Below are positions 26,298 to 35,700 of a DNA stretch of 62,932 nt, one piece after another. This DNA is from an uncultured Eubacteriales bacterium. GTDB taxonomy: Bacteria; Bacillota; Clostridia; Oscillospirales; Acutalibacteraceae. The notes beneath the pieces were generated by a model. The model was not told the DNA's origin, did not search any database, and saw only the letters and a list, made by a program, of their open reading frames with translations. The stretch lies in NCBI GenBank assembly GCA_934486705.1, contig CAKSQS010000011.1, positions 1-62,932 of the forward strand, given 5' to 3'. The position numbers were made by a program, and so were the translations under genes. The stretch's first letter is position 1. Each line of letters opens with the position of its first letter.

Positions 26298-29200
26298 GTG
26301 AAGTTCTTATTAAAGAAATCGGCGTCATTGCTTTTAACGTCAGTCATCATTATAACCGCATTGTTTTCCGAAATGCCGCCGTATTCTGCCGAGGCAGAGC
26401 CGCGTGATTCGGCGGTATTCGATTCGACAGACGCTCTTAAGGAGAATTTTTACAGCTATTATTCTCCGAACGGCTATCTTATTGAAGCAACGGATGAAAG
26501 CGGAAATGCGCTGTACAGGGAATGCGATCCCTCGCTTACATGGCAGGCGTCGGAGGGTATTTTGAAGCGCTACGGCGTCGGTGAATATGCCGCAGGCAGC
26601 GGCAGAACAAGCGCCGCATCCCTTTACTTCAAGAATCAGTATGAAAATTTCAAGATTGAATACGATTACCGTATAGGCGGTCTTTCCGGCTACCGTTGGG
26701 CGGGCGTGGGCTTCGGGGCTGAAAATATAGGCGGTCATTACGTAAATGACGGTTACTATGCATTTGTGGAAAAGGAAGGCACAATGCGCCTTTTTAACGA
26801 AAACACGAGGGCCGCGCTTATTTATTCGGAAAAGCACACTGATTTTCAGGCGGCTGCGGTTTCGCAAAATCAGTGGATACACGTCTGTTTCAGTGTGATG
26901 AACGGCGTGCTTAGCGCAAGCTATACCTATAAGAACGAGGTGGGAGAGGACGTCACCTACTCCGCCTCTGCCGAGCTTGCGGCTTACGGCGGAGGATATG
27001 TTTATATAAGCTCCTATACACAGGGAATGACCTTTAAAAACCTTAAAATAAGCGAATATAAATTTGTAAGTGAGGTTAATTATTTAAAACGCTATTCGGC
27101 AAAAGCGGGAACCGATTTAGCCGACGCGCTGCCCAAAAGCCTTACCGTAAATTATACCGACGGCAGTACGGGCACTCTGCCCGCTGCGTGGCGCTCGGAA
27201 AATTACGATTGTAATACCGACGGTATGTACAGGGTTATCGGCAGTATTGACGGCGGCGAATATACCGTTTTGCAGGACGATATAAAAATTGAGACTTACC
27301 TTGAAATTTATTCATACGATCCCGAATATGTCAGTGCGTATTACTTTGATAATATAAATGATCTCAGAGAGAATTTTATATGCTACACATATGATAAGGG
27401 CTGTTCATACGGCTCTTCGGATGATGCGGGAAACAGCCGAAAGGTGCTGACCGATCCTTCCGCCTCTTGGAAAGTGCATGCGGATGAATTTGTACTTGAA
27501 CGCTGCGGCGAGGGTGATTATGAGGGTGCGGACGGCACAAAGGGAGCTTCACTGCTTTATTTCAAAGAGAAATATACCGATTTTGAAATCACCCTGAATT
27601 ACCGCTTTTCGCGCGGGGCTTACAATAACAGCTGGCGCTGGATGGGAATAGGCTTCGGGGCGGATGAATACGGCGACTGTTACCAGACCGATTCCTATTT
27701 TGCCGTTGTTGAAAAGGAAGGTACTGTTCGTCTGCATATGAAAAGCGAGGACGGCACAAAGCTTTCACGAATAAATACAGGCGCTAACGATCTGTATCGG
27801 GAGCAGGTATCGCTGAACCCGGATAATTATACGGATTTATGGCATACAATGACGGTGCGCGTTTCAAACGGGTATTGCTATATTTCCTATGATAACGGAA
27901 CGGTATATTCGCAAAGTATACCGCTTAATGTTACGGGCTATATTTATCTGTTTTCCAATACGCAGTATATGCAGTTCAAAAATATTAAGGTTTCCCGCTT
28001 TCTTACCGGCGACAGAGAGGATATGGTTGAGGTATGGCCCGAGGAATACGAGGTTGAAAAATTTGTTTCCGCAACGGTGAGCAATATTAAAAAGGGCAAA
28101 AAAAGCTTTAGCTTTACAACAAATGTCAACGGCAGCGCCGTTCCGCTTTCTGTATCCTTTCCGAGGGACGGCGGGGTTCGCATTACGGGAGAAAAAACAG
28201 GCTTTTTTGCGCCTGAAGCGTATAATGACATTACTTATGAAGAGACAAACGGCGGCGTTGATTTATGCAGCGGAAACGAGCGGGTAAAATTCAGATACGA
28301 TAATTCCGTTTGGCGTATAGTTACCCAAAAGAACGGAAATGACAGCCTGACATTTTCCTCCGAGGATATATTTTTCGGGTACAAAAACGGGGCTGTGGCA
28401 AAAATGACATATCGCTTTCCCATACGTTCGGGCGAACGCTTTTACGGACTCGGCGAACGGTATAACTCCGTAAATCAAAACGGTTATACCGTAAAGCTGT
28501 GGAATCATGACCCGACGTATCATGTGGGCGGTGCAAGCGGGGATAAAACGGAGTCTTATTCAAATGTTCCCGTGCTTCACAGCACAAAGGGCTACACGGT
28601 ATTTTTTAACTCGACATATTACGCCGAGGCAGATATAGGCTGCAGTGACGAAAACAGATATTCGTTTGATTTTAACGGGGATATATTTGATATATACGTA
28701 TGGAACGGCACTCCCCTTGAAAATATGAGGGGCTACACCTCGGTTACGGGTACTGCTTGGATTCCCGCAAAGTGGGCGTTCAGCTATTGGGCGGGCTCGG
28801 GAAGCACACCGTACCGCAACCGTGAAACCGATATTGCGGATGAGCAATATACCCTTTCAGTTTTACGGTCGATAATAGACGGATATAGCTCTATGGGCAT
28901 TACTCCCGCAGCGCTTTACGGCGAGGGCGATTATATAAATTATTCCGCCTCAACATTTAATATGCTGAAAAACGGCGGCATAAGGGCGCTTTCCTGGAAT
29001 CGCTGCAGCTCAAGCTACAAAAATATATCCTCAAAGCTTTCGGTGCCGCTTTATGAGCTGCCGTTGGTAAAGGTTCTTTCAGAGCCCTTTAAGTATTATG
29101 CAAATACAATATATTCGTATATTGATTACAGTAATCCTTTGTCGGCCGATTTGGTAAAGGAGTTGTATAGGGAAAAAGCTGCCGCGGGGCTGCACGGACT

Positions 29201-31409
29201 TATGATAGATATGGGCGAATATCTTATTGAGGACACAAAATTTTACAACGGCAAAACCGGCGCGGAGATGCATAATCTTTACTCCTATTACTATGCAAGG
29301 TCAATGAACGAAGCAATGAAAGGGCTTATGGGGGATGATTTTGTTTTATTTGAACGCTCGGGCTGCGCGGGAAGCTGGCAATACAGCGCGTCGTTCGGCG
29401 GCGATCAGGCGGCAAGGTGGTACGGGCTGCGCCAACAGGTTAACGCGCTGCTCACCGCCTCGGCAAGCGGATTTTCCGTATGGGGCGGCGATATAGGCGG
29501 GCTGCACGGCAGACCCGACGATGAGCTTTATATGCGCTGGGTGCAGTTTTCCGCGTTCTCTCCGCTTATGAGGGAGCACGGAAACACCGCAGATGACGGA
29601 TTGCCCTGGACCTACTCCGAAGAGGCCAAGCAGAATTTTACGGATTATTATAATCTGCGCGAGGTTTTGCTCGACCATATTTACAGCGGAGCTCTTAAAA
29701 GCGGCAAAACGGGCGTTCCCATGACCGTTACACTTGCTATGGCTTATCAGGATGACGAAAACCTGAGCGATATTGATGATGAATATATTTTCTGCGATAA
29801 TATGCTCGTAGCGCCCGTCCTTTCGGAAGGAGTGACCTCAAGAGAGGTGGTATTGCCGCGCGGCGAATGGTATGATTTATGGAGCGGCAAAAGGTTTACG
29901 GGTGGCAGCACCGTTGTTGCCGCCGCTGCGGCGGATACGATTCCGGTATATCTGAAATCGGGTTCGGTAACTGTGCTTAATACTTCCGACGAGCTTTCCT
30001 TAAAAAAGGCGGGCGGACGTAAGGCGCTTTTGGTAACGCCGCCCGAAAACGATACGGAAACAACGGTTTTGACCTCTGCCGACGCGGGACACAGCTACAG
30101 TCTTTCCAAAAAGTCGGATACCTCATTTATTCTCAAAAAGGACGGTACGGACGGCTGCTCTGTTTTAATGATATACGGCTTTAAGGCAAGCGCCGTTAAT
30201 GCGGACGGTACAGAGCTTACGGCGGATAATTTTTACATTGACGGCGAGAATACCGTTGTTATGCTTCCCGACGGAGTCGAAACAATTGAGCTTTATTCGG
30301 CAGGTGTGCTGAGAAGGAATAATATTACCGAAATAAGCCCGGAAAACAATTCGGCGCTTGCCGATTTTGCAACCTACAGCGCCCCGGGGGATAGGTTGAT
30401 TGAAGAGTACGACGAAAACGGAAAATCGGTTTTCAAAAAAACCGAAAGCACCGATATATGGCGCGTTCCGTATAAAGGCGTTATAGAGCGCAGAAGTATA
30501 TCGGAATATACATCCACCGCTTCAAGGCGCGGCGCATCCGCACTGTATTTTAACGGAGATTATACCGATTTTGAAATTGAATTTTCTTATAATTACAATA
30601 ATGCCTCGGGTTCATGGCGCTGGATATCTGTAGGATTCGGTGCTGAAAACGAGGGCGACAGCTATTATGACGGCGGGTATTTAGCTCTTCTTGAACAGGA
30701 GGGTACTCTCAAGCTTTTAGGCGACGCGGCGGAAAGAAAAATAAAAACCTACAGGCTAAGCAATACGGTGCGGGAGGGTTACCCCGTTACCGATAAATGG
30801 TATAAATACAGGCTGCGCGTTACGGGCGGCACCGCAACGCTGTGGTTTGAGGATGAAGCTTACAGCTATGCGCTGCCGAATTACGTCGGCGGAAAAATAT
30901 ATCTGCACTGTTTTACTGACGGTATACTGTTTAAGGATATAAAAATAACCGATCTGTCGGGCGAAAAATACAGCCGCGCCGACCGCTTTGAAATAGCGGT
31001 ATCAAAAACACTTTCCGGCGGAAAAATCGAAAGCGGCGCTATTGCCGCGGCGGGGGAGACGGTAAGCCTTAACGCTGTAGCAAATAACGGATTTTTGCTG
31101 GGCGGCATTTCGGTAACAGGCTTTAACGGCGAAATGCTTGATACGGTAAAAGCAGAAAAAAACGGCGACGGAAGCTATTCCTTTGTTATGCCGTTTTACC
31201 CGGTTGTGGTAAACGCGGATTTCTATATGCCGTATGATGTAAATAATGATAAAACCGTGGATGTGCGCGATTTGATATGCATAAAAAAATATCTCGCCTC
31301 ACGGACGGTTCTTATAAATACATATTCTGCCGACGCCGATTTAAACGGCATTATAAATGCTGCGGATATTTCGGCTGTGACAAAACGATTATTGCAGCAT
31401 CAAGAATAA
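26298..31409 (+). CDS. Secreted multi-domain GH31 glycosidase with lectin-like repeats and dockerin
   Basis: A 1703-residue secreted enzyme. The signal peptide (LLKKSASLLLTSVIIITAL) is followed by a first repeat domain (~40-255), a bacterial Ig-like domain (~260-345, with WRSENYDCNTDGMYRV), a second repeat domain (~355-575), a GH31 module (~590-1300), a third repeat domain (~1345-1560), a beta-rich spacer and a C-terminal dockerin (DVNNDKTVDVRD, DADLNGIINAAD). GH31 landmarks are FYGLGERYNSVNQ, the nucleophile in LMIDMGEYL (D971), the acid/base Asp in FGGDQAARW (D1036) and WGGDIGG. GH31 covers alpha-glucosidases, alpha-xylosidases and related enzymes. GTG 26298 is chosen because GGGGGA lies seven bases ahead; the TTG at 26277 has no such site. 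It stands alone between promoter and terminator. Confidence 0.9.
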   Translation: MKFLLKKSASLLLTSVIIITALFSEMPPYSAEAEPRDSAVFDSTDALKENFYSYYSPNGYLIEATDESGNALYRECDPSLTWQASEGILKRYGVGEYAAGSGRTSAASLYFKNQYENFKIEYDYRIGGLSGYRWAGVGFGAENIGGHYVNDGYYAFVEKEGTMRLFNENTRAALIYSEKHTDFQAAAVSQNQWIHVCFSVMNGVLSASYTYKNEVGEDVTYSASAELAAYGGGYVYISSYTQGMTFKNLKISEYKFVSEVNYLKRYSAKAGTDLADALPKSLTVNYTDGSTGTLPAAWRSENYDCNTDGMYRVIGSIDGGEYTVLQDDIKIETYLEIYSYDPEYVSAYYFDNINDLRENFICYTYDKGCSYGSSDDAGNSRKVLTDPSASWKVHADEFVLERCGEGDYEGADGTKGASLLYFKEKYTDFEITLNYRFSRGAYNNSWRWMGIGFGADEYGDCYQTDSYFAVVEKEGTVRLHMKSEDGTKLSRINTGANDLYREQVSLNPDNYTDLWHTMTVRVSNGYCYISYDNGTVYSQSIPLNVTGYIYLFSNTQYMQFKNIKVSRFLTGDREDMVEVWPEEYEVEKFVSATVSNIKKGKKSFSFTTNVNGSAVPLSVSFPRDGGVRITGEKTGFFAPEAYNDITYEETNGGVDLCSGNERVKFRYDNSVWRIVTQKNGNDSLTFSSEDIFFGYKNGAVAKMTYRFPIRSGERFYGLGERYNSVNQNGYTVKLWNHDPTYHVGGASGDKTESYSNVPVLHSTKGYTVFFNSTYYAEADIGCSDENRYSFDFNGDIFDIYVWNGTPLENMRGYTSVTGTAWIPAKWAFSYWAGSGSTPYRNRETDIADEQYTLSVLRSIIDGYSSMGITPAALYGEGDYINYSASTFNMLKNGGIRALSWNRCSSSYKNISSKLSVPLYELPLVKVLSEPFKYYANTIYSYIDYSNPLSADLVKELYREKAAAGLHGLMIDMGEYLIEDTKFYNGKTGAEMHNLYSYYYARSMNEAMKGLMGDDFVLFERSGCAGSWQYSASFGGDQAARWYGLRQQVNALLTASASGFSVWGGDIGGLHGRPDDELYMRWVQFSAFSPLMREHGNTADDGLPWTYSEEAKQNFTDYYNLREVLLDHIYSGALKSGKTGVPMTVTLAMAYQDDENLSDIDDEYIFCDNMLVAPVLSEGVTSREVVLPRGEWYDLWSGKRFTGGSTVVAAAAADTIPVYLKSGSVTVLNTSDELSLKKAGGRKALLVTPPENDTETTVLTSADAGHSYSLSKKSDTSFILKKDGTDGCSVLMIYGFKASAVNADGTELTADNFYIDGENTVVMLPDGVETIELYSAGVLRRNNITEISPENNSALADFATYSAPGDRLIEEYDENGKSVFKKTESTDIWRVPYKGVIERRSISEYTSTASRRGASALYFNGDYTDFEIEFSYNYNNASGSWRWISVGFGAENEGDSYYDGGYLALLEQEGTLKLLGDAAERKIKTYRLSNTVREGYPVTDKWYKYRLRVTGGTATLWFEDEAYSYALPNYVGGKIYLHCFTDGILFKDIKITDLSGEKYSRADRFEIAVSKTLSGGKIESGAIAAAGETVSLNAVANNGFLLGGISVTGFNGEMLDTVKAEKNGDGSYSFVMPFYPVVVNADFYMPYDVNNDKTVDVRDLICIKKYLASRTVLINTYSADADLNGIINAADISAVTKRLLQHQE

Positions 31410-31436
31410 AAGGGGGCAAACGTCCCCTTTTATTCT
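31408..31436 (+). terminator. Terminator of the dockerin-GH31 gene
   Basis: AAAAGGGG (31408-31415) pairs with CCCCTTTT (31424-31431) around an 8-nt loop, followed by a T-rich stretch. The stem begins inside the stop codon. Confidence 0.8.
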
Positions 31437-31457
31437 TTGTTAAATATACCTTTGGGG

Positions 31458-31468
31458 TTTAAGTTAAA
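31458..31468. promoter_or_regulatory. Candidate operator 3, TTTAAGTTAAA
   Basis: Perfect 11-bp palindrome 104 bp upstream of the next site, nearly the same spacing as the pair before the GH31 gene. Confidence 0.55.
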
Positions 31469-31561
31469 AGCTGCCCGAACGGGTATAAAATACAGTTGAT
31501 TTCGGCTTGAAAAAGTAAAAATAAACGTCTTGCGGGCTGATACGGATTTATAATTTCGGTG

Positions 31562-31572
31562 TTTAACTTAAA
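31562..31572. promoter_or_regulatory. Candidate operator 4, TTTAACTTAAA
   Basis: Perfect palindrome (the complement orientation of operator 3), 79 bp upstream of the lacI -35 hexamer. Confidence 0.55.
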
Positions 31573-31650
31573 AACGCCGAATACTTTATGAATATCGATT
31601 ATTTTTTACATATATGATTTATGATATTTGGAGAAAACGAACAAAACCGA

Positions 31651-31679
31651 TTGCAAAAAACGTGATATCGTGCTATTAT
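31651..31679 (+). promoter_or_regulatory. Sigma-A promoter of the lacI operon
   Basis: TTGCAA (31651-31656), a 17-bp spacer and TATTAT (31674-31679). The spacer GTGATATCGTGC resembles GTGATATATGCTG of the GH31 promoter. Confidence 0.65.
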
Positions 31680-31742
31680 TTAATTAAAAGAACAGCAATG
31701 TTTTATTGAACGACCGACGCTTATATACTTTTTTTCAGTTAA

Positions 31743-31753
31743 TTAACTTAACA
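31743..31753. promoter_or_regulatory. Candidate operator 5, TTAACTTAACA, in the lacI leader
   Basis: A partial copy of the palindrome just before the lacI ribosome binding site, downstream of the promoter. A repressor here would act as a roadblock. Confidence 0.4.
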
Positions 31754-31764
31754 GGGGTGAGACG

Positions 31765-32772
31765 ATGGCAACTATTAAGCAGATAGCGGATATTACCGGC
31801 GTTTCAATAGCAACCGTTTCGTATGCGCTTAACAATACCGGCAATATCAGCGCCGATACCAGAAAGCGTATAATCGAGGCGGCAAAGGAGACAGGGTACA
31901 TAGAAAGCAACGCCGCATTGGCTACGCGCGTTAAACGGTATAATAATATCGGAATAGTTTTCAGAATATTTAAGGGCGCTTATTACCACCTGATGCTTGA
32001 AGGGCTTCACCAGTCGGCGGCGTCGCGGTATAAGTACGGCGTTCACCTGATAATAGCCGATAAAAACGAAACAAAGCTTTTGGAGGATATTCTTACGGCC
32101 AATGTTGACGCTTTGATAATTTTAAGCAGCGTTATTGAGGATTCAACCATTGAAAAGCTGAAAAACAGAGGTATACCGCTTGTATTTCTTGACCGTGAAA
32201 TAGAGGATGAGCTAATTTCAAGTGTGCTTACCAACAACGTTATGGGGATTACCGATGTTATGGAATACCTGATTTTAAACGGTCACCGACGAATTGCTTT
32301 TATGCGCGGAGACGGCTTGTATAATGACGGAAAGCGCTATGAAGCGTATATAAACGCCATGAAACGGCACTGTTTGCCGATTGAGCCGAGTATGATAATG
32401 CGGGCGGATTTTGATACTATTTATGCCGAGGCGCAGCTGTTGAGGGCTTACCCGAATATGAAATACTTTCCCGACGCCATTTGCTGTGCAAACGATGAAA
32501 TGGCAAAGGGCTGCGTAAGGGCGTTGGAGTCAAAGGGCTTCAGCGTACCGAGAGATGTGAGCGTAACCGGATTTGACGATACCCTTAAATTGGGTGATTG
32601 CTCTGTTCCGCTTACCACGGTAAGAAACCCCATAAGAAGAATTGCCAAGGAAGCCGTGGAGGAGGCAATGCGTCTTATTCAATGCGGCGGCAACGGCAGG
32701 AAGGTATTTGTCGAGACCGAGTTTATTGAACGAAATTCTTGCACAATACGCGATTTGGGAGGTGTTGAGTAA
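31765..32772 (+). CDS. LacI-family transcriptional regulator
   Basis: A 335-residue repressor with an N-terminal helix-turn-helix (TIKQIADITGVSIATVSYALN), the hinge NTGNISADTRKRIIEAA, and a periplasmic-binding-type effector domain (IGIVFRIF... to DVSVTGFDDTLK). The effector is probably a sugar released from the glycan. Start supported by AGGGGTGAG. Its stop overlaps the start of the giant repeat gene in TAATG, so the two are translationally coupled. The gene opens a probable 12-gene operon running to about 55.0 kb, and the palindromes in front of it suggest autoregulation. Confidence 0.93.
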   Translation: MATIKQIADITGVSIATVSYALNNTGNISADTRKRIIEAAKETGYIESNAALATRVKRYNNIGIVFRIFKGAYYHLMLEGLHQSAASRYKYGVHLIIADKNETKLLEDILTANVDALIILSSVIEDSTIEKLKNRGIPLVFLDREIEDELISSVLTNNVMGITDVMEYLILNGHRRIAFMRGDGLYNDGKRYEAYINAMKRHCLPIEPSMIMRADFDTIYAEAQLLRAYPNMKYFPDAICCANDEMAKGCVRALESKGFSVPRDVSVTGFDDTLKLGDCSVPLTTVRNPIRRIAKEAVEEAMRLIQCGGNGRKVFVETEFIERNSCTIRDLGGVE

Positions 32773-35700
32773 TGAAAAAGGGAATTATAAAATTTGCAAG
32801 CATACTTGCCTGCTTCGGCATAGTTTCGGGCGCAGTTTGCACACGGTGGTCGGATTCTTTTATAAAGGCGCTTGCCGAGTCGGGCAGCGGTATTACAATG
32901 GAGGATATTGAGGCTGATTTTTCGGGCTTTATGTATGATAATACAGCCTCCAATATAAGCGCAACCTCCGTTCTTATTGCGGATGATACCGTGGAGCAGC
33001 TGGAAAATTATGAGAATAAATATGTGCCCGGGGGCTATACCTCGCTTGCCGATTATATGTATTCGGCAGATAAAGAGGGCAATCTTATAAGGGATAACGA
33101 TTACAGTGCGTCGGGCAATAAAAAAACAGGTCTGCTTTATTACAAGGAAACGATGACCGATTTTGAAATTTCCTTTGATTACAGATATACAACACTGACC
33201 CAAACGGGCTGGAACGGTATTTATATCGGTTTCGGAGCTGAGCGCAAGGGAGAGCTTTGGAGTCACTCACCGAAAAACAGCGTTATTTTTCTGCAGCCGC
33301 ATGACCATAATCTGCTTTGCGGCTCAACTACCGTAAAGAGCGATTACAGGTCGGCAAGGGTGAATTATTCAAATGCGCTGCTGAAACGCGAAAACGATAC
33401 CTCGGGTAAAGCATGGTACAGCTTTGTGCTTCGTATGAAAAACGGCGTTGCCAAATGGTATATTGACGGCGATCTCATTGCCGAATACACACCCGAAGCA
33501 TACGAAGGGGGTTATATATACTTCGGAACAATGACCGGTGAAACCGCTTTCCGAAATATTTCGGTTAAAAATTCAAGCGGCTATTTTACCGATATGAGCG
33601 ATATTGAAAAATATTACAGGGCGGCATTTTACGACAGCGCCGCAAGCAATATAAGCTCTTCATCCACGCTTATTACCGATGAAACCGTAGAGCAGCTTGA
33701 AAACTACAATAAGAAATATCTTCCGAGCGGTGCTACCTCTCTTGCTGATTATCTTTTCTCGGTTGATGCCTACGGCAACCTTGTAAGAGATAACGATACG
33801 GGAACCGGCGGCGATAAAAAAATAGGCTTTCTTTATTACAACAAGGTGTTAAGGGATTTCACATTGGAGCTTGAATACAGGCATAATATGAATGAGACCC
33901 GTGTGGGCAGAAGGTCTGTTTATATCGGTTACGGCGCTCAAAGCATCGGCGGTCATATGTATAATGATTCCGCAAGCTCGGCAATAAGGCTGCAGCCTGT
34001 CGAGATGTACAGCTATTCGGGCGGTAAGCTCAGCCGAAATTATACCAATAATTCCGATTTTAAAACGGCGGTCAGCAATGTATACGCCGACGATAAAAAT
34101 TCAGGCAAAAGCAGCTGGTACAAGTTAAAGCTTACCGTTTCGGAAAATACGGTTACCTGGGAAATAAACGGAAAGACCTTCAGCGAGCAATTAAGCGGGT
34201 ACTCGGGCGGCTACATATATATTACGGCAATGACGGTGGATACCGCTTTCCGCAATATTAAAATAACGGAGCTTGAGGATCAATCCGATACGTCATCCTA
34301 CAAGGTTTACTACGCGCAAAACGGAAAACGACTTATTGACAGCGGGGTTCAGGCAAAGGAAACTGATTTTAAAAACTGCTGGTCGTTTGAAAACGGAACT
34401 TTCACGCGCACAGGCTCGGGCGAATACGCCGCAGGACCGAACGGGCGTTACGGAGAATCGCTTCTTTACTTTGATAAAAAATACGATGCGTTTGCTTTAG
34501 AGCTTGATTACCGCTTCGGCTCGGATAAAAAAACCTGGCTCTGGGCGGCAGTGGGCTTCGGGGCTGACAGTATAGGCAGCCATTATGCGAACGGCGACGG
34601 CTATCTTGCTTTTATCGAGCAGGAGGGTTACATAGGTTACCAATACCCCGACGGTTCGGGCACTAAGAGCGACCGACTGCTAAAGCCTGCTTATTTCACC
34701 GAAAAATACGGCGTAAACAAAAATCAGGATTATTATGATGACGTGAAAAAGTCGTCGCCGTCCGCTTGGCATCATTTAAAAATTGTTGTGCAGTCGGGAG
34801 TAATGACCGTAAGCTATGATAACATTCCGTCGGTTACGGCATCGGTTTCCGATTACGGCGGATATATATACTTGATGGCGTTTTCGCCCGAATTACAGTA
34901 TAAAAACGTGAGTATTACCGAGCTTGCAAACGAAGACCTTACCTGGACGGAGGGCTATGAGGCATATTATGTGCCGAACGGTACGGATTTTCGCCGTGAG
35001 GGCGTAACCCTTGAAAAAACGGATGTTACGAACGTATGGGCTTATTCGGACGGTGAAATAATCCGCTCGGGCTCGGGCAAATACGCCGGCGGCAACGGCG
35101 GGGTCAAGGGTGAGGCCGCGCTGTATTTTAAGGAAAAGTATACCGATTTTGTTTTGGAATACGATTATTCCTTTGCAAAGGACAGAACAACCTGGCGTTG
35201 GGCGTCGGCAGGCTTCGGAGCGTCCGATAAGGGCGAATTTTTCGGCAGCGACGGCAGCTATTTTATGTTTGTTGAAAAAGAGGGCTACCGCTCATACAGA
35301 GGTAATCGGCAGTCCGGCCGCATACCGTCGGCAGGCATTATTCCCGATTATTATGAGCTTGTTGAAAACGGCGATGATACATGGCATCATTTCAGGCTTG
35401 TTGTGGCGGGGAATAAGGCTCAGCTTTATATTGATAACTATGATGCAGCTGAAATTATTCTTGAAAATTACAACGGCGGATATGTATCGATCTACAGTAA
35501 TACCCCGGGAATGAAGTTCAGAAATATTACGGTGGAAGAAATATCCTATATAAAAGAGACGGCGGATATTCCGCCGATAATTGCAGAGGCGGGAACTGCA
35601 CAGAGCGACCTGCCGCTTCCGAATAAGGTTGATGTGACCTTAGGGGACGGAAGCCGAAGGTCCTTGGGCGTAATAAGCTGGAAGTGCGATAATTATGATC

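Larger units (their letters stand above)
31437..31764. other. Regulatory region of lacI
   Basis: No gene is present. It contains three copies of the TTTAA(C/G)TTAA palindrome, at 31458, 31562 and 31743, and one promoter. Its motif order repeats that of the region before the dockerin-GH31 gene, so the two are probably copies of one promoter module. Confidence 0.6.
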
